DNA from: Serratia sp. AKBS12
Lineage (GTDB): Bacteria; Pseudomonadota; Gammaproteobacteria; Enterobacterales; Enterobacteriaceae
Direction: 5' to 3'
NCBI RefSeq assembly: GCF_024793895.1
Contig: NZ_JANUSB010000006.1
Span: 62,001 to 126,000, forward strand
DNA: 64,000 nt
Shown here: one piece after another, positions 44,401 through 55,674 of the stretch
How positions within the stretch are numbered: the first letter of the stretch is position 1
Layout: the number at the start of each line of letters is the position of its first letter
Translations under genes and position numbers: made by a program
Notes under the pieces: model-generated
The model's input: the letters and a program-made list of their open reading frames with translations, nothing else
Told to the model about the DNA's origin: nothing
The model's database searches: none

Positions 44401-47400
44401 CTCAATGGTGCCAGAGCTGTTCACCACTTCAGCGTTGGCATTGCCTGCCATATCACGCTGCATCCACAGGCTATTGCCCGCCAGGATGTCACCGCGCAGG
44501 TTTTTGATGCTGTTGGCCAGCAGGTACAGGTTGTTACCGGCATACAGCAAGGCGGTGTTAATCAGGCCGCCAGCCGCATTCAGCGTCATCGAGCCCAACG
44601 TGCCGGTAAACCCGTCCACGGTGATATCGCTCTGGCTGTTCAGGGTTACGTCGCCCCCTGATTGCAGGGTTCCGGCCGCGTTCATGGCTATAGCGCTGCC
44701 ACTGAGGGTGCTGGCCCCACTTCCGCCGGTAATTTGCCCGTTGTTGGTCAAGATGCCGTACGTCGTGAGGTCGACGCTCTGCCCCTGCAGAGTTCCCTGG
44801 TTGGTCAACGTCCCCTGGCTGTTGATATTCAGGCTCTGGCCTGCGGCAATCACGTTCTGGTTGGTAAAGGCGTTCACCAGTTGTAGTGTCAGGTTGCCCA
44901 ACGCCACGACCTGGCCACGTTGGTCAAAATCGCCACTGCTCAGCAGTAAATCGCCCCCGCTGAACATTTTTCCTGTCTCTTGCAGCGCCACCTGACCGGC
45001 ATTGATGCCAAGCCCGGAAGTGCCAAGCAGCGTGCCGCCGTTAGTCAGTTGCTGAGTATTCAACGCCAGGTTGCTTCCCTGGACCGTGCCCTGATTGTTC
45101 AGGCTATCTGCGGTCAACGTTCCCTGCAGTTCTGCCAACAAGGTACCGCTGTTGTCCAACGCATCCGCATTCAGTAACAGGGAGCCTGCCTGCAACCAAC
45201 CAGTGTTGGTAAATTGCGAGCCATAGAGTGACAGATCGGAGCCAGCAAGCAGGCTACCGTCATTACGCCCTGATATCGTCCCCTCAAACCGGGTGTCAGC
45301 ACCGCTTTGCATCAGGCCGCTGTTGACCCAGTACGGCGAGGTAATGGTGAGTGCGTTCTGGCTGAGAAGGGTGCCCGTAGCGTTATTGGTCAACCCACCG
45401 CTAAGGTTCAGCGTTAAGCCTGTTTCACCTTGCACACGCCCGCTGTTGGTTAGCGTACCGCTGTTAACCCACACGCCGTTCCCCTGGATCCGCCCAAGGT
45501 TGGTGACCGAGGCCGCATCCAGTTTCAGGTCACCCGCCGTCAGCAGGGTTTTATCTTGCTGTTGGGTGAAATCTCCGCTCAGCGCGACCGTCAGGCCGTC
45601 AACGCCGCTTATTTCACCCTGATTATTCAGGGAGTCAGCGCGCAGGGTGAGATTTTTTGCCAGCCACTGTCCAGCGTTGGTCAACGACTGTGCCTGTAAT
45701 ACAGCTGCACCATTGGCGGTAATTTTGCTGCCAGCCGTCGCATTCAATGCCCCAGACAGAACCATTTGCAGCGCATCCGCACTCTGGATTGCGCCACTGT
45801 TATTCAACGTCTGAGCATTCAGCAGGATCTGTTGCCCCTGCCAGCGACCGTCACTGGTCACCGTACTGCCATTGACAGAAAGCGTTCCCTGCGTCAGAAG
45901 TGAGCCCTGGCTACGGTTCACCAGCGTCAACAACGGGACGGAGAATGCCTGAATGCCTAACGTCAGCGACTGCAGGCCGATCAGCGTACCTGCGTTATTC
46001 ACCAAGTTCTGCGTCAGGTTGAGGATGTTACCCTGTACGGCACCTTGGTTGTTCAACGTAGCGCCCGCCAAAGACAGATTTCCGTCGCTCAGGACGGCAC
46101 CGTCATTGGTCAGCGTCTGCGCCTGTATTTCGCTGTTACCCTGGCTAAGCAGTGACCCTTCATTCACCAATTCATCGGTGACGTTGACTGCCAGAGAATC
46201 GCTCCCCAGCAGGTTGCCACGGTTCAACCAGCTAGTGGCCGTGACGTGGGTTTGTCCACCTTGAACCAACCCTTCTGAGGTCAGTTGCCCGGCATTCAGC
46301 GACAATGCGCCCCCGGCCAACGTGCGGCTTGACTCACCCAGCGTCAGCGCATCACCGCGGGCATTCAGCCACTCGCTACCTTGCCATAATCCCGTGTTAC
46401 TCAGCGTGGCGGCATCCAGCGTCAACCGGTTGGCCACCAGCTTGCCGCTGTTGGTTAAATAGTCGCCGCTCAGGTTCAGCGTCTCCAGGCTGCCCATCTG
46501 CCCGCTGTTTTGCAGCGTATTGAGCACCGTGCCAGTCAGGCCCGCAACCGCGTTTATCGATCCGCGGTTATCCAGGCTATCGACGCCAAAAGTCAGGTTA
46601 TTCCCCTGCCAGAACCCGGCGTTGGTGACTGCGCCACCGTTGACTGCCAGCTCACCCCCGCTCAGCAGTTGTGCACCGGCCAGCACGTTCAGCGCGGTGC
46701 TGTTCAGAGTCAGCCCGGCATTGCCCTGCATGATGCCGCTGTGAGTCACGGCGCCACTGTCCACCGCCAGCGAATTGCCCGCCAAGACTCCGGCATTGTT
46801 CACCGATTGGCTGCGGAAGGTGGCATTTTCACGGGCCACCAGTTGGCCGCCTTGCTGGTTTACCAAGGCACCCTGCACATTCAAGTTCAGGTTGTTCGCC
46901 AGGATGCTGCCCTGGTTGGTGAATTGCTGGCCGGTGAGAGACAAATCATCGTTCACCTGCAATAGGCCAGCGTTCTCCAGTCGATCGAGCGCCAGCTCCA
47001 GCGCACCGCCGCTGACCAGCTTTCCGCTGGCAAGGTTACTGATAGTGGGGATAGCCAGTTGCAGATGGCTGTTGCCCTGTAGCAGGCCGCTGTTGGTCAG
47101 CTGTGGCGCGGTCAATACCACCTTGTCTGCCGCCAAGGTGCCCTGGTTCAGAATATGAGCCGCCTTGAGATCAAACCGATCCTGGCTCAGTAACAGGCCA
47201 CTGTTGAGCATGTCCCCGGTCAGGTCTGCCGTCAGGCGATCTTGCGCCTGGGCACTGCCACTGTTCTGCCAGGTCTGGGCTTTCACCGCCAGTTGTTGCC
47301 CCTGCAGAGCACCCTGGTTGACCAACCGTTGGCCTTCAAGGCGTAACGCCCCGCTCGATAACATCTGGCCTGTGGCTGCGTTATTGAGATAAGTGCCGGA

Positions 47401-50355
47401 AAGTTGCAGGGACTGACTACCCTGCACCAGCCCCTTGTTGATAACGTCGCCCACGACGGAGAGCACGGTGGCCGCCAGCCATCCCGCGTTGTCCACTGAG
47501 CCCGCAGAGACAGTCATCCCTTGCTGGCCGAGGATCTTCCCTTGGTTGGTCAACGTATTGGCGACTGTCAGGCTCGTCGTTTGTTCACTCAGCGCATTGC
47601 CGTTGTTAAGCCATTCTTGGGTGGACAGATCCAGTGTCTGGCCTTGAAGCAATCCGCTATTGGTCAGCGAATCTGCCCGTAATGTCAGTGCACCGCCACT
47701 GAGTAAAGCACCACCGAGCTGGTTGTCTAACGTGGCGGTGCCGAGATTGAGCTGACGGCTGCCTTGCAGAGTCCCCGTATTGAACAGAGCCGTGGTATCC
47801 AAGGTCAGCGTCGTTGCGGCCAGCAGGCCATCATTACTGAACTGAGGGGTGGTCAGCGCCAGGGAGCCACTCGCGTTGACGGTGCCGTTTTGCTGGTTGC
47901 TGAACTGTTTGGCCAGTGACAAGACCATCAGGATCGCCTGCATCGTCCCGGCGTTGGTCAAGGTGTCTGCAGTCAGGTTTAGCGAACCGCCGGTGAGTAC
48001 ACGCCCACGGTTGGTGGCTTCAGCAGCCTTGATAGCAAGAGCGCTGTCGCCCTGCAACGTGCCGCTATTGGCGATGTTGTTGGTGTTCAGGGTAAGTTGA
48101 TCGGCTGCCAGTTGCCCGGCATTGGACAACGCCATACCGTTCAGTGACAGCTTATCTTTCGCCAATAACAAACCGCTCTGCTGGTTATCGACTCGCTGGG
48201 TTTTGGCCGTCAGGTTCACCGCATTGATTTCACCGCTGTTGAGCAGTTGATCGCCACTGAGCACCAAATCCCGATCGGTGGTGATCAACCCGGCGTTTTT
48301 CAGAGTCGGGATAGCCAGTGACAGGGCATTGGCCGTATACACGGTGCCGCCCTTCTGGTTATCCATCAGGCGTGCGATCAGATCCAGGGTCTGACTGCCT
48401 TGTAGCAAGCCGCTGTTGGTCAGCGTCTGGCTGTTGATTTTCAAGACAGGAGCGACCAGCGTGCCCTGGTTGGTCAGGGTGTCCGCCTTCAGGGCCAGGG
48501 TTGCGGCATGGCTTTTACCACTGTGCAGCAGTGAGCCAGCCTCTACCGTTAATGCCCCTTTCGCCGTTTGGGTTCCCGCCAGCGTGGCTTGTTGGGCCTG
48601 GAGGGTGAGTTTGCCCCCGCTTTGTATCTGGGCACCCGGCTGCGTGTTCAACGTCGTGCCATGCCAGGCCAGATCGCCATCCGCATTCCATTCCCCGCCT
48701 AACGTGGCGTTACCCGCGTTAACCGTGATCTTGCCTTGGCTGGTGGTGAGGGAATCTGCCACCGTGGTCAGCGTATCGCTGTTGAGGGTTAATCCCGTCG
48801 CGCCGGAGATCAGGCCATTCTGTTGCAGCGTTCCAGCCCACAGCGTCAGGCTGTCGTCACTCAGCAACTCGCCGTAGCGGCCATTTCGCAACGTATCGCT
48901 AACGGTAAGATCGGCTTTGCCTTTGGCGCTCAAGGTGCCGTCTTGATCCAACGTCTGGCTGGTAAGGGCCAGCGCTCCTCCACTCAGTATCTTGCCGCTG
49001 TTGGCGAGTGACTGGCCGCTCAACGACAGGTTGCCCTGGCTCTGAACGGTTCCACTATTTGCCAGGTTGGAAAGGGTGCTTTGTATCGCCCCATTGGCCG
49101 CCAGCGTGCCGCTGTTGACCAAGCTAGTGCCGCTGAGGGTGAGGTTTTGCCCGGCGGTCACTTGCCCCTGCGTCATACCGCTTTTGAACAACGTCATGTC
49201 GACATGGCGGGCAGCATCAATCTGGCTCGAACTGTCCACCAGCGCGTCACGAGCCCGCAGGGTGACATCGTTGCCAGAGATCAGCTTGCCGCTGCTCATC
49301 TGCAACGTACCACCGCTGGTGAGAGCGATATTCTGGTCACTGACCAGTGTCCCCCCCTGCTGGGAGAGGTCTCCCTGGCTGTTTAACGTGATGGAGCTGG
49401 TGGCCTTGTGGTCACCCAACATGCTGATACTTTGCCCTGTCGCCGTTAATGCACCGCCTTGCGCCAGCGAATTATTGAGCGTCAATTTGCCGTTGGCATC
49501 CAGGGTGATATCCCCGGCACGGGCATTGAGGTTACCGAGGTTGACGCCTACGCCTTTGTCGCTGGAAACCAGATGAATACGGTTGGCATACATGCCGCCC
49601 AGCGCACCGGTATCGACCGCCACTTTAGGCTCCTCTCCCTGGCCCGCGATCGGGGTCGCATTACCCTGCGCATCCACCCGGTTGGCCCCCAGCGTGAGGG
49701 TGGCATCCTGGGCATACAGCTGGGCGTTGATCTCGGTAGCACGGGCGATCAGGGCAAATTTCCCGCTCTGGCTGGCATCCAGTCCTTTGCCCTGAATGCT
49801 GATGGCCCCTTGCGTGACTTCCAGCGCCTGCAGTTTGCCGTCCGGCCCTAACACCGGTTTACCGGTGGTCAGCGTCGCATTCGGGGTGTTGATGAAGCCG
49901 CAGCCGTTGCAGGTGATGCCGTAAGGGTTGGCAACCATCACGTTGGCCTGTTTGCCCGCCACCTCCATATAGCCTTGCAGCTGGGAGCGGTTCGGGGCGA
50001 CAACCTCGTTAATGATGCCTTGGGCTTCCTGCCCGGCCTTCAGATTGGGGTTGTTCTGGATCAGGCCGCCAAGCTGGGTCTGATTGAGCTGCCCGGTGGC
50101 GTTGTTGAGGATTAGCCCCTGTTTGTCCACGTTGAATTCATTGTATTTATTGTGGGAAATGCCCGCCTGATTAGGCGTGGCGATGTTGACCACCGGCACA
50201 CCATTACCAGCCTGATCGAGTCGGGTATTCCCTTCGGCAACGTTAACACCGTTCGCCAAGGCGGGCAGCAACGGCTGCCAGGCCAACAGGCTGCACAGGG
50301 TATAACTCAGCCAACGCTGGCCAGCATGAACGGGTCTATCCTCTTTCTTCGTCAT
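38410..50355 (-). CDS. cdiA: CdiA-type giant exoprotein (contact-dependent inhibition, two-partner secretion)
   Basis: 3981 residues. Extended signal peptide (about 1-35, [12 protein letters not shown]). TPS transport domain, about 36-280, with NPNL (102-105) and NPYG (143-146). FHA-1 repeats, about 280-2000, built from LxNxGxLQGxxxLxL units. A less repetitive receptor-binding and YP-like region at about 2005-2520 ([33 protein letters not shown]). FHA-2 repeats, about 2520-3350 (AGRDVNLxxxQ). A pretoxin domain ends in VENN at 3691-3694. The final 287 residues are the toxin region, with Gly/Ala-rich hydrophobic segments ([51 protein letters not shown]), compatible with pore formation. It is secreted by the upstream CdiB to the cell surface and follows it after 22 bp. 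HecA/FhaB-like adhesin function is possible too. Confidence 0.93.
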   Translation of the reverse strand: MTKKEDRPVHAGQRWLSYTLCSLLAWQPLLPALANGVNVAEGNTRLDQAGNGVPVVNIATPNQAGISHNKYNEFNVDKQGLILNNATGQLNQTQLGGLIQNNPNLKAGQEAQGIINEVVAPNRSQLQGYMEVAGKQANVMVANPYGITCNGCGFINTPNATLTTGKPVLGPDGKLQALEVTQGAISIQGKGLDASQSGKFALIARATEINAQLYAQDATLTLGANRVDAQGNATPIAGQGEEPKVAVDTGALGGMYANRIHLVSSDKGVGVNLGNLNARAGDITLDANGKLTLNNSLAQGGALTATGQSISMLGDHKATSSITLNSQGDLSQQGGTLVSDQNIALTSGGTLQMSSGKLISGNDVTLRARDALVDSSSQIDAARHVDMTLFKSGMTQGQVTAGQNLTLSGTSLVNSGTLAANGAIQSTLSNLANSGTVQSQGNLSLSGQSLANSGKILSGGALALTSQTLDQDGTLSAKGKADLTVSDTLRNGRYGELLSDDSLTLWAGTLQQNGLISGATGLTLNSDTLTTVADSLTTSQGKITVNAGNATLGGEWNADGDLAWHGTTLNTQPGAQIQSGGKLTLQAQQATLAGTQTAKGALTVEAGSLLHSGKSHAATLALKADTLTNQGTLVAPVLKINSQTLTNSGLLQGSQTLDLIARLMDNQKGGTVYTANALSLAIPTLKNAGLITTDRDLVLSGDQLLNSGEINAVNLTAKTQRVDNQQSGLLLAKDKLSLNGMALSNAGQLAADQLTLNTNNIANSGTLQGDSALAIKAAEATNRGRVLTGGSLNLTADTLTNAGTMQAILMVLSLAKQFSNQQNGTVNASGSLALTTPQFSNDGLLAATTLTLDTTALFNTGTLQGSRQLNLGTATLDNQLGGALLSGGALTLRADSLTNSGLLQGQTLDLSTQEWLNNGNALSEQTTSLTVANTLTNQGKILGQQGMTVSAGSVDNAGWLAATVLSVVGDVINKGLVQGSQSLQLSGTYLNNAATGQMLSSGALRLEGQRLVNQGALQGQQLAVKAQTWQNSGSAQAQDRLTADLTGDMLNSGLLLSQDRFDLKAAHILNQGTLAADKVVLTAPQLTNSGLLQGNSHLQLAIPTISNLASGKLVSGGALELALDRLENAGLLQVNDDLSLTGQQFTNQGSILANNLNLNVQGALVNQQGGQLVARENATFRSQSVNNAGVLAGNSLAVDSGAVTHSGIMQGNAGLTLNSTALNVLAGAQLLSGGELAVNGGAVTNAGFWQGNNLTFGVDSLDNRGSINAVAGLTGTVLNTLQNSGQMGSLETLNLSGDYLTNSGKLVANRLTLDAATLSNTGLWQGSEWLNARGDALTLGESSRTLAGGALSLNAGQLTSEGLVQGGQTHVTATSWLNRGNLLGSDSLAVNVTDELVNEGSLLSQGNSEIQAQTLTNDGAVLSDGNLSLAGATLNNQGAVQGNILNLTQNLVNNAGTLIGLQSLTLGIQAFSVPLLTLVNRSQGSLLTQGTLSVNGSTVTSDGRWQGQQILLNAQTLNNSGAIQSADALQMVLSGALNATAGSKITANGAAVLQAQSLTNAGQWLAKNLTLRADSLNNQGEISGVDGLTVALSGDFTQQQDKTLLTAGDLKLDAASVTNLGRIQGNGVWVNSGTLTNSGRVQGETGLTLNLSGGLTNNATGTLLSQNALTITSPYWVNSGLMQSGADTRFEGTISGRNDGSLLAGSDLSLYGSQFTNTGWLQAGSLLLNADALDNSGTLLAELQGTLTADSLNNQGTVQGSNLALNTQQLTNGGTLLGTSGLGINAGQVALQETGKMFSGGDLLLSSGDFDQRGQVVALGNLTLQLVNAFTNQNVIAAGQSLNINSQGTLTNQGTLQGQSVDLTTYGILTNNGQITGGSGASTLSGSAIAMNAAGTLQSGGDVTLNSQSDITVDGFTGTLGSMTLNAAGGLINTALLYAGNNLYLLANSIKNLRGDILAGNSLWMQRDMAGNANAEVVNSSGTIETQNGDITINTAHLLNQRDGLSVVSSESSAPQYSWVTDFEAKIPLTFFNKGDYGYVIKSWESGGGSPGHGASPTTHYSSTPTPYLNQRIKEFASGVSTITVTANGGAARIAAGRDLSLYAGQLDNQASNILANNNAYLSGSNLNNQSWFSGTETRYQTYQYGYGLSKVPVPETSVSKGEITSNYIVYTATGKVRYERGEGEIYRSVIQAGGNVVANFANDLSNTTTSPNADGVSHTINVPTLNTLSQQTIGNAVEKQALSVGDKAAVNLPEWQDSLQNALQQINGGSGLDNVTPELTGLGKYSDGDQGNANLGDGAKLQNTTTDGKDLIGTDGKALNQYQGKTVDTSAYPLPTGENGYFVASTDPDSPYLITTNPKLNGLGQLDPNLFGDLYALLGINPGQSPRETNEQFTVEDKFIGSSYFLDRLNLHPDYDYRFLGDAAFDTRYVSNAMLNQTGSRYLNGVGSDLEQMQTLMDNAARAQQSLGLKFGVALTAEQIASLDHSILWWEATSINGQTVMVPKLYLSPKDVTINNGSVIAGKNVSLTAGNITNSGSTLTAQNALTLDSQNSISNLNAGLLNAGGNLQLSAIGDINNIGSIISGKMVQLESLDGSIINQTLTNQWNTQGSLGGWMPQSLSLSRTEIGDIGTIQALDSLSLSAGNNIDILGAKLTSGGAMDLLAGGDINVLANTTYSADKYQGWRNVRESETHSSQGSEISAGGPLTADAGRDVNVKASQVGSQTDTTLMAGRDINLQTQEASTRQKDNGTEQRTNDATRTTLTSGGDLTLAAGRDMNLQAAAMVADNNVNLNAGRDVNLNTQQTSEYRESKEGKRQQVDESIRQQGTEIASGGNTTIRADRDTTLNAAQVQASGDVAVSAGRDLTLNSATESDYSFFEETKTKKGFLSKTTTHTVREDYATQEKGTLLSGDNVSLSAGNDLTVKGSSVVGDGKVNLQAGNNVEIVAATEEQSSYRLDEKKKSGLMGTGGIGVTIGSSSSRHLVNEDGTTQSQSVSTIGSTGGDVNIVAGGKAHIGGADLIAGKNLSVTGDSVVIEPGHDLRTVEERFEQKQSGLTVALSGAAGAAANSAIAAAQSAKSESDGRLAALQGTKAALSGVQAGQAAVLEDTKGDAGNAIGISLSLGAQKSSSTQKQVSDNVTGSTLTAGNNLSVTATGKGSGANGGDVVIAGSQLKAGGDTTIDASRDILLAGAANSQQQTGSNKSSGGEIGIGLSLGKDTGIKVFANVNAGKGSEKGTGTQWTETTIDSGKTLAMNSGRDTTLAGAQVSGDKVDVDVGRNLTLRSQQDSDLYDMKQQNASAGGSFTWGSMSGSGYLNLSQDKMHSNYDSVQEQTGIYAGKGGFDVKVGEHTQLDGAVISSTGAADKNSLDTGTLGFSDLYNKADYNVEHVGVGISGGGDFGGKEFQGNLAGGMLSGLNGSGHASGTTQAAVSEGNITVRDKDNQQQNVADLNRDTENANGSIAPIFDKEKEQKRLKQAQLIGEIGGQATDVIRTQGEINGLNAAKAELAKDGKLPPEPGKNAKQEEIAQYVSILKDTTAYKEAMKQYGTGSDVQKAAQAVTAALQGLAGGNISQALAGGLSPYAAEQIKKYTGTNETANALAHAVWGAMAAQVSGNSAAAGAAGAAGGELAARYLAEKLYGADTPEKIAKLSEEQKQSLSALSTLAAGLAGGVTGDSTANALAGAQAGKNAVENNYLSSTEARALDKEMQDCKASGGDCNKVVEKYIDISNKNSKELIEACTGGGVACVSWQELIQGATNVANDANPHQIRLDEKLKDPSAAALVNYLNGTDLKFLADNITTGDRIMDVVMTPTSWPVAIMGGKAIITNAVNNTKEQLIAVGVGAGLGAGIQYGTTGEVKLSDVIGSVIVGGITAGKGYNPTMAWNAAGGYYQAEISGDDPFMATLLSKVGASAGYAAGNVIKVPFDKKLNPISKQYEWVPTGVWTITKPAPQHPLPSIAGNIGDSAVSGMVQDKLKDGGGK
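38413..39285 (-). other. CdiA-CT toxin module (VENN to stop)
   Basis: VENNYLS at 39285 marks the usual boundary of the exchangeable toxin module. The module starts with an [20 protein letters not shown] segment and [20 protein letters not shown], whose four Cys may form an entry domain. Hydrophobic stretches and the tail [20 protein letters not shown], then [13 protein letters not shown], follow. The last part is AT-richer than the rest of cdiA, as expected of horizontally exchanged modules. No nuclease motif (HNH, EndoU, ADP-ribosyl cyclase or tRNase-type) was recognised. Confidence 0.7.
39999..40118 (-). repeat. Parent copy in cdiA of the displaced 120-bp fragment
   Basis: It matches 37696-37815 at 118 of 120 bases in the same orientation. 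It encodes CdiA residues 3413-3452, the end of the FHA-2/pretoxin junction ([13 protein letters not shown] to NVADLNR). This is upstream of VENN and so within conserved sequence suitable for homologous recombination. Confidence 0.92.
40300..42830 (-). repeat. FHA-2 repeat-coding region of cdiA
   Basis: Degenerate repeats of about 20-25 residues, such as [24 protein letters not shown] and [20 protein letters not shown]. These form a beta-helix in the family and are implicated in presenting the toxin end at the target cell. Borders are approximate. Confidence 0.75.
44350..49515 (-). repeat. FHA-1 repeat-coding region of cdiA
   Basis: About 1700 residues of degenerate repeats such as [15 protein letters not shown] and [20 protein letters not shown]. 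They code for the long beta-helical stalk of FhaB/CdiA proteins. The repetitive DNA makes many long antisense reading frames, none of which is a real gene. Borders are approximate. Confidence 0.8.
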
Positions 50356-50377
50356 CCTTGAAATCCTTCCCTGTGAA

Positions 50378-52048
50378 TTAAAGAACGATGTTAATACGGT
50401 AGTAAATCGATACCCGGTCCGGCTCTAACCAGCTCGGATGCGCCAGCGGCCAGCCAACGGTAAATTGGCTGCTGAAATAGCGATTGCGGCTGCCCAGCCC
50501 CACCGCGCCGCCCCATAACGTGCCGGAAGCGTAGGCATCCACAGAGTCGTGGTGCAGATAACCGCCATCTACGGCAGCCAATACGGAAATATCGCCCAGA
50601 TACGGTAGGCTGAACGGCGACCAGTTGACCTCGTTACGCCAGTAGCCGCCTTTATCGCCGGAGAGATACTGTTCCTTGAAGCCACGCACCGAACTTTCGC
50701 CACCTAGGGGCAGGCGTTCACTGCCGTAAAGGCGATCGGGCGTCCACTGGCCGTACAGGCTGGTGAGGTAGTTCCAGTTCGGTGCCAACGGCAGGTAATA
50801 GCTGCCGGAGAGCGTGTATTTATTAAACTCCGCCCTAGGTGCTTCGCTGGCTTTACCGCTGTCATCTTCCGCGCCTAACCAGGGAATGCCACGGCTGTAG
50901 GAAGGATTGAGCGTGGCAAAACCCCCCCACAGTTTTTGGCTATGGCTCATGCCCAGAGATACGCTGGTCAGTTTGCGGCTGCTGCTGTCCAACCGGGTGT
51001 CATTAAGATAGTTGCGGTTGATGCGGTGGGTCAGGCCCAGCGCCAGGCCGGTTTTCATGTCACTGTTACGGAACAATACGCGCGAAACGTTGAAGCGATG
51101 GGTTTGGCTGTCGCCGGTGGATCGCCAATCAAAGCCCTGATTGTCTATCGTCGAGAGATACTCGCTGTAAGAGTAGTTGTAATCCACCAGCCAATAACCA
51201 TAAGGCAGGCTGACTCCGGCCTGTACGCTGCGGGCATCGTGATCGTTGGCGAAATCGCTGCTGCGCGCACCGGTCACAAACCACTGATCCGCCAACCCCA
51301 GCAGGTTATTGCCGGTCAATGAGCCGTTGATTTGCCCGGTGCCGGTACTCTTTTGCCCGCTATTATCAAAACCCAACCCCAGCATCACCGGGAACTCGGG
51401 TTTGGCGGTCAAATTGACCACCGAATAACCCGGTTGGCTGCCGGGCAGGATTTCAATCTGCACCGGTTGTTGGCGCAGGCGGTTGATCTGCTCCATGCCC
51501 TGTTCGATATCGCGCAGATTAAGGATGTTGCCCACCAGGCCGGGGAATGCCATCTTCAGCATTCGGTCATCCCGTTGGTCCAGCCAGATCTTCTCCAGTT
51601 GCCCTTCCAGTACCAGCAGCTTCAGTTCCCCATGGGACAGGTCTTGCTCGGTCAGGAAAGCGCGGCTGGTGATATAGCCCCGTTCGATATACCAGTCGGA
51701 AACCTGCTGCACCAGGGTGTTGATCTGGGCCAGATTCAGGCAGCGTTGCAGATAGGGCTGCGTCAAGGCTTGCCGCGCACGGGCGGGCAGATGGCTGGCA
51801 CCTTCAAGGTGAATGGTCGTAATGGTAAAGCACGGCCCGCCGGGGGCTGTGGCTGCTGGCGTTTGTGGCAGCACCGGGGACAGGCTGCGTTGCAATTCCT
51901 GTCGTTGCTGTTGGTTTTGCTGCAACAATTCACGTTGTTGCTGTTGGATAGTATCTCGATCCGCCGGGCTGAGCATATTGGCGCCAGCAGCCGAACTGAG
52001 AGAAAGAAATAACAATGATACTGCCAACCGCTGAGTTACTGAGTCCAT
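50378..52048 (-). CDS. cdiB: CdiB/ShlB-type outer-membrane two-partner secretion transporter
   Basis: 556 residues. Signal peptide ([16 protein letters not shown]), a Gln-rich linker ([19 protein letters not shown]), a POTRA region beginning [19 protein letters not shown] with [23 protein letters not shown], then a 16-strand beta barrel with the conserved SSVRGFKEQ loop (VRGF tip, about residue 450). It recognises the TPS domain of CdiA and exports it across the outer membrane. It is the first gene of the cdiB-cdiA-cdiI operon, 22 bp before cdiA. Confidence 0.95.
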   Translation of the reverse strand: MDSVTQRLAVSLLFLSLSSAAGANMLSPADRDTIQQQQRELLQQNQQQRQELQRSLSPVLPQTPAATAPGGPCFTITTIHLEGASHLPARARQALTQPYLQRCLNLAQINTLVQQVSDWYIERGYITSRAFLTEQDLSHGELKLLVLEGQLEKIWLDQRDDRMLKMAFPGLVGNILNLRDIEQGMEQINRLRQQPVQIEILPGSQPGYSVVNLTAKPEFPVMLGLGFDNSGQKSTGTGQINGSLTGNNLLGLADQWFVTGARSSDFANDHDARSVQAGVSLPYGYWLVDYNYSYSEYLSTIDNQGFDWRSTGDSQTHRFNVSRVLFRNSDMKTGLALGLTHRINRNYLNDTRLDSSSRKLTSVSLGMSHSQKLWGGFATLNPSYSRGIPWLGAEDDSGKASEAPRAEFNKYTLSGSYYLPLAPNWNYLTSLYGQWTPDRLYGSERLPLGGESSVRGFKEQYLSGDKGGYWRNEVNWSPFSLPYLGDISVLAAVDGGYLHHDSVDAYASGTLWGGAVGLGSRNRYFSSQFTVGWPLAHPSWLEPDRVSIYYRINIVL

Positions 52049-52395
52049 TCAGATAAACCGCCTTAATGATTTTGCGGCATTCTAACGACAGGATTCAGCA
52101 TCAGACAAGCAGGAGATCGTGACTTTGCGGGACCTGATGTCATCAATATCAGGATAAATCTCAAGATTAGACGAGGTAAATATCCTTAAACCGATTTACT
52201 CCATTCAATGTATTTGTTGAGTGCAAATTAAATAGTCAATTATGCCAAATAAGCAAAGATATTTCTGATTAAACAAACAATCGGCAACTACGCCACATAT
52301 CTACGATAGATTAAGCCATCAATTAAGCCCAACCCGTTAAGCGGGCGCAGCATGCAGCACCCATCTGGCCAGATGCCCTATGCTGCGCTTGATGC
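52049..52395. promoter_or_regulatory. Upstream region of the cdi operon (347 bp)
   Basis: Strikingly AT-rich between 52140 and 52330, unlike the GC-rich genes around it, which suggests H-NS-type silencing (inference). A TTGACT at 52239-52234 on the minus strand could be a -35 element, but no good -10 is at the right distance. No gene is seen. The right end contains the nested inverted repeat 52345-52388. Confidence 0.5.
52345..52388. repeat. Nested inverted repeat downstream of yiiD
   Basis: Outer arms GCGCAGCAT (52345-52353) and ATGCTGCGC (52380-52388) enclose a perfect 14-bp palindrome CATCTGGCCAGATG (52362-52375). It lies just after the yiiD stop and could form a cruciform or an RNA hairpin terminating yiiD. 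Confidence 0.6.
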
Positions 52396-53343
52396 TCAGT
52401 TCGCTATCGCCTCTGAACCGCCTTTGTCCAACGGCTCTTCCGGTTCGGCTGGCAGCACCATATAGGTACCCTCAAATACTGCCCCTTTGTCATCGTCACC
52501 GAATAGATGCACTTCTGCCTGCACGCGCGCCCGGCGGCCACGAGCCAAACGGGCCAGATCGCCACTCAGTGAGCTCAGATCGGCCACGGCGCGCGGTCGT
52601 CCGGTGATAGGTTTGCTATAGCGAATATGCGCATCCGCCAGAATGATGGTGCCGCCCAGATGACGCTCACGCAACAGCAGCCAGATCAATCCCCAGGCCG
52701 TCAGCGTTGCCAGCGAAAACAGGCTGCCGGCAAACAGCGTATGGTGCGGGTTCTGGTTGCCGACTTCCGGCATGGTGGTAACAAAACGCTGGCCGGTATA
52801 TTGGCTGATGCGCACGCCCATCTTTTCGCTCAGAGGAATATGATCGTACCAGGCCTGCTGCAATTGCCCGCACCAGTCAGGACGGTGCAGGATATCGTCC
52901 AGCGTCGCTACCGGTTTGATCATCAGGTAGTGGCGTATCGGCGTGGTTTGCGGCGCCGTGATCTCGCCCTGGCTTTCAAACCCCAGCTTGGCGAAGAACT
53001 CGACCGCATCCTCACGCGCGCTGCACACGACGCGTTTGACGCCTTCCTGTCGCGCCACCGATTCCAGCGTCATCGCCACCAGCGTCCCCAGCCCTTTATC
53101 CTGCACCGAAGGGTCAACCGCCAGAAAACGGATCGCAGCCTCATTGTCGGCATTGATATACAGGCGCCCGATAGCGACGATGTTGCCACTCTCGTCCACC
53201 ACCATCTGGTGATGAGCCATGGCGTCATAGGCATCCTTTTCCGAACCCACCGGCTGGTGCAGCGGTTTGCGCAGCATTTCCCAGCGAAACTGGTAATAAT
53301 CCTTCAGTTCTTGTTCTGTTACGGGTACTCGTAGGTGATACAT
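52396..53343 (-). CDS. yiiD: Bifunctional GNAT acetyltransferase/hotdog thioesterase-like protein YiiD
   Basis: 315 residues. The N-terminal GNAT domain ([35 protein letters not shown] with the acetyl-CoA loop) is fused to a C-terminal hotdog-fold domain ([38 protein letters not shown]). This matches E. coli YiiD, which is also called FabY and linked to fatty-acid initiation. The start here gives a protein about 15 residues shorter at the N-terminus than E. coli YiiD. It forms a minus-strand group with dtd-yihY-yihX as in E. coli and marks the right border of the island. Confidence 0.92.
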   Translation of the reverse strand: MYHLRVPVTEQELKDYYQFRWEMLRKPLHQPVGSEKDAYDAMAHHQMVVDESGNIVAIGRLYINADNEAAIRFLAVDPSVQDKGLGTLVAMTLESVARQEGVKRVVCSAREDAVEFFAKLGFESQGEITAPQTTPIRHYLMIKPVATLDDILHRPDWCGQLQQAWYDHIPLSEKMGVRISQYTGQRFVTTMPEVGNQNPHHTLFAGSLFSLATLTAWGLIWLLLRERHLGGTIILADAHIRYSKPITGRPRAVADLSSLSGDLARLARGRRARVQAEVHLFGDDDKGAVFEGTYMVLPAEPEEPLDKGGSEAIAN

Positions 53344-53497
53344 AGACGCCTTCTCTCCAAATCATGTTTCCTGCGGAACCATTCAATAGGCGTGCCACTG
53401 CCGTCAATCCGGGCCGTCAGTGCTGACCCCACGCCTCTGCGGGGGTGATCACGCTGTCGGCCCAACACGGCAAGTCAGTTAGCCTATTGGGTGATTC

Positions 53498-53935
53498 CTA
53501 AACTTGCAGCCAGAAAGTCACCGGCCCATCGTTCACCAGCGCCACTTTCATGTCCGCAGCGAACTGCCCGGTCTGCGTTTCCACGCCGCGTTTACGGCAC
53601 TGCTCGGCAAAATAGTGATATAACCGCTCAGCCTCAAGGGGCGACGCGCCGCGCGAAAAACCCGGCCGCATGCCTTTTTGCGTATCCGCCGCCAGCGTAA
53701 ACTGCGAAACCACCAGTACGCTGCCGCCGGCCTGTTGCACGTTGAGGTTCATCTTGTCGTTCTCGTCGCCGAAAATGCGGTATCCCAAGACCCGCTCGCA
53801 CAAACGATCGGCTTTCTGTTGATCATCGTCTTGCTCTACGCCCAATAACACTAACAAACCCGGGCCAATTTTGCCTATCGTCTCGCCGTCAACCGTGACG
53901 CTGGCGTTTAATACCCGTTGAATCAATGCGATCAT
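53498..53935 (-). CDS. dtd: D-aminoacyl-tRNA deacylase
   Basis: 145 residues, full length. [18 protein letters not shown], the catalytic [18 protein letters not shown] and the Gly-cisPro motif [12 protein letters not shown] are present. It hydrolyses D-aminoacyl-tRNAs and mischarged Gly-tRNA(Ala), protecting translation. It overlaps yihY by 4 bp. Confidence 0.97.
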   Translation of the reverse strand: MIALIQRVLNASVTVDGETIGKIGPGLLVLLGVEQDDDQQKADRLCERVLGYRIFGDENDKMNLNVQQAGGSVLVVSQFTLAADTQKGMRPGFSRGASPLEAERLYHYFAEQCRKRGVETQTGQFAADMKVALVNDGPVTFWLQV

Positions 53936-54834
53936 AACTGCCCTTTTTGCTGATTGTCCTGTGGTTGTTGTTCGATTTTATGCTGCCGGTACGCGCGGTA
54001 CTCCCCCAGAGTGACGGTGATCTCGGCACCCAATAACACGATACACCAGCTCCAGTAGACCCACAGAAATAAAATCGGAATCACCGCCAGCACGCCATAA
54101 ATAAGCTGGTAAGACGGAAACATGGTGACGTACAGCGCAAAACCCTTCTTGCCCAGTTCAAACAGCAGGCCAGCCACCAGCGCGCCGATCAACGCGTCCC
54201 TGGACGGCACGCGCACCGTTGGTACCACGCTATACAGCAGCCAGAATGAAACCCATGACAGTATCAACGGGAAGATACGCAATAGCTGCTCGACCAGGCT
54301 GTTGACGCCGGTTTGTGCCAACCAGTTCAACGACAGCAAATACGAACTGATCGCCATGCTGGCGCCCACCAGCAGCGGTCCCAGCGTCAGCACCATCCAG
54401 TACACCGCAAACGAATAAATCATCGGTCGCTTATTTTTGCTGCGCCAAATGGTATTCAGCACGCTGTCCACCGACGACATCAGCAGCAGCGCTGTGACTA
54501 TCAGGCCACAGGTGCCGACGGCGGTCATTTTGTTGGAGTTGGCGACGAACTGTTCCAGGTAGCGCTGGATGACATTGCCAGCCGCCGGCATGAAGTTGTT
54601 AAAGATGAAGCTTTTAAGCTGCATGCTGACATCGGAAAACATCGGAAAGACCGAAAACAGCGCAAACACCACGGTGATCAGCGGCACCAGAGACAGCAGG
54701 GAAACGTAAGCCAGGTGGCCTGCCAGCATGGTCAGGCCATCGCTGTCGATGCGCTTTATCAGCAGGCGGCCAAAAGTCACGCCCGGTTTCATCGATGGCG
54801 GCAGCGCCTTGCTGCGGAATAACGACATACTCAC
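53932..54834 (-). CDS. yihY: YihY/BrkB-family inner-membrane protein (UPF0761)
   Basis: 300 residues with about six membrane helices. [27 protein letters not shown] at the start and [29 protein letters not shown] segments are typical. It was once mis-annotated as ribonuclease BN; no function is established. It is translationally coupled to dtd (ATGA overlap). The C-terminus is charged and probably cytoplasmic. Confidence 0.93.
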   Translation of the reverse strand: MSMSLFRSKALPPSMKPGVTFGRLLIKRIDSDGLTMLAGHLAYVSLLSLVPLITVVFALFSVFPMFSDVSMQLKSFIFNNFMPAAGNVIQRYLEQFVANSNKMTAVGTCGLIVTALLLMSSVDSVLNTIWRSKNKRPMIYSFAVYWMVLTLGPLLVGASMAISSYLLSLNWLAQTGVNSLVEQLLRIFPLILSWVSFWLLYSVVPTVRVPSRDALIGALVAGLLFELGKKGFALYVTMFPSYQLIYGVLAVIPILFLWVYWSWCIVLLGAEITVTLGEYRAYRQHKIEQQPQDNQQKGQL

Positions 54835-54874
54835 TCCTTGTCAGTTCGTATGCCTTGAGCCTAACCTGCCTGAC

Positions 54875-55465
54875 TCAACCGGCAAAATAGGCCGGCACCA
54901 CGTCGCGGTCGGTGACGTGCACCGCCTTGATGCCCACCGCCTGCGCTGCGCGCACGTTAGCGGGGTGATCGTCAAAAAATACCGCCTGTTCGGCCGGGGT
55001 ATGTTCCGCCTCCAGGACGTATTGGTAAATAGCAGGATCCGGTTTGCGCAGGCCGATGTCCTGCGACAGATACATCGCGTCCGCCGCCGCCGCCACTTCA
55101 GGATAATGCTGCGGCCAGTAGTTGCAGTGCAAGCGGTTGGTATTGGACAGCACCACTACCCGGTGTCCTTCATTGCGCAGCCGCTGCATGATGGCGATCA
55201 CTTCCGGGCGCAGAGCCACGAAAACCGCCTGCCAGCCGGTAGAAAACTGTTCAAAACTGAGGGCAATGCCCATTTCTTCGCACAGGCTGGAGGCAAATTG
55301 CTGGTCGCTGATTTCCCCGCGTTCATGCTGCTGGAACACATCGCCCATGGTGAAACGTTCATTCAGCACCGCCAGTGGCGTGCCGCTCAAATTGCTCCAT
55401 ACACCCAGTACGCGTTTGAAATCGATATCGACGATCACATTACCTAAATCAAAGATGTACAGCAT
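54875..55465 (-). CDS. yihX: HAD-family alpha-D-glucose-1-phosphate phosphatase
   Basis: 196 residues from ATG 55465 with ribosome site AGGAGAGG; the extension to 55618 is not conserved. HAD motifs: YIFDLGNVIVDID (nucleophile Asp), VVLSNTNRLH, and the Lys and Asp pair in GLRKPDPAIY and FFDDHPANV. It dephosphorylates glucose-1-phosphate in E. coli. It is 40 bp upstream of yihY. Confidence 0.95.
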   Translation of the reverse strand: MLYIFDLGNVIVDIDFKRVLGVWSNLSGTPLAVLNERFTMGDVFQQHERGEISDQQFASSLCEEMGIALSFEQFSTGWQAVFVALRPEVIAIMQRLRNEGHRVVVLSNTNRLHCNYWPQHYPEVAAAADAMYLSQDIGLRKPDPAIYQYVLEAEHTPAEQAVFFDDHPANVRAAQAVGIKAVHVTDRDVVPAYFAG

Positions 55466-55577
55466 AGTCCTCTCCTGACGGGCCGGTGAGATTTCACTGT
55501 AGCGGGAAAAGTAAAGGCTGAACAGAGAGCGAACGGAAAAGCGCATAGCGCGCCGCAGAAACGGGGGAAAGCAGAGG

Positions 55578-55607
55578 AAAAAACTCAGGGCGCCAAACGC
55601 GCCCTGG
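55578..55607 (-). terminator. Terminator of typA
   Basis: Stem CAGGGCGC/GCGCCCTG with a 5-nt loop, followed on the minus strand by six U. It lies about 70 bp after the typA stop. Confidence 0.82.
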
Positions 55608-55674
55608 GTATACGGCATCGATACCGGTCAGCGCTCAGGGCAAAGCCTGATGCTCACCGGGTACCAATAGGCAA

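Noticed and set aside
44350..49515. Repeated units that could look like a CRISPR or tandem-repeat array
   Set aside because: Units are degenerate, in frame, and code for the FHA-1 beta-helix; there are no identical short repeats separated by unique spacers.
39052..49851. Many long plus-strand reading frames inside the cdiA region, up to about 300 codons
   Set aside because: They are antisense to the repeat-rich cdiA gene, whose GC-rich codon pattern leaves the other frames open. Their translations are low-complexity (Pro/Ser/Ala/Leu runs) and match no family.
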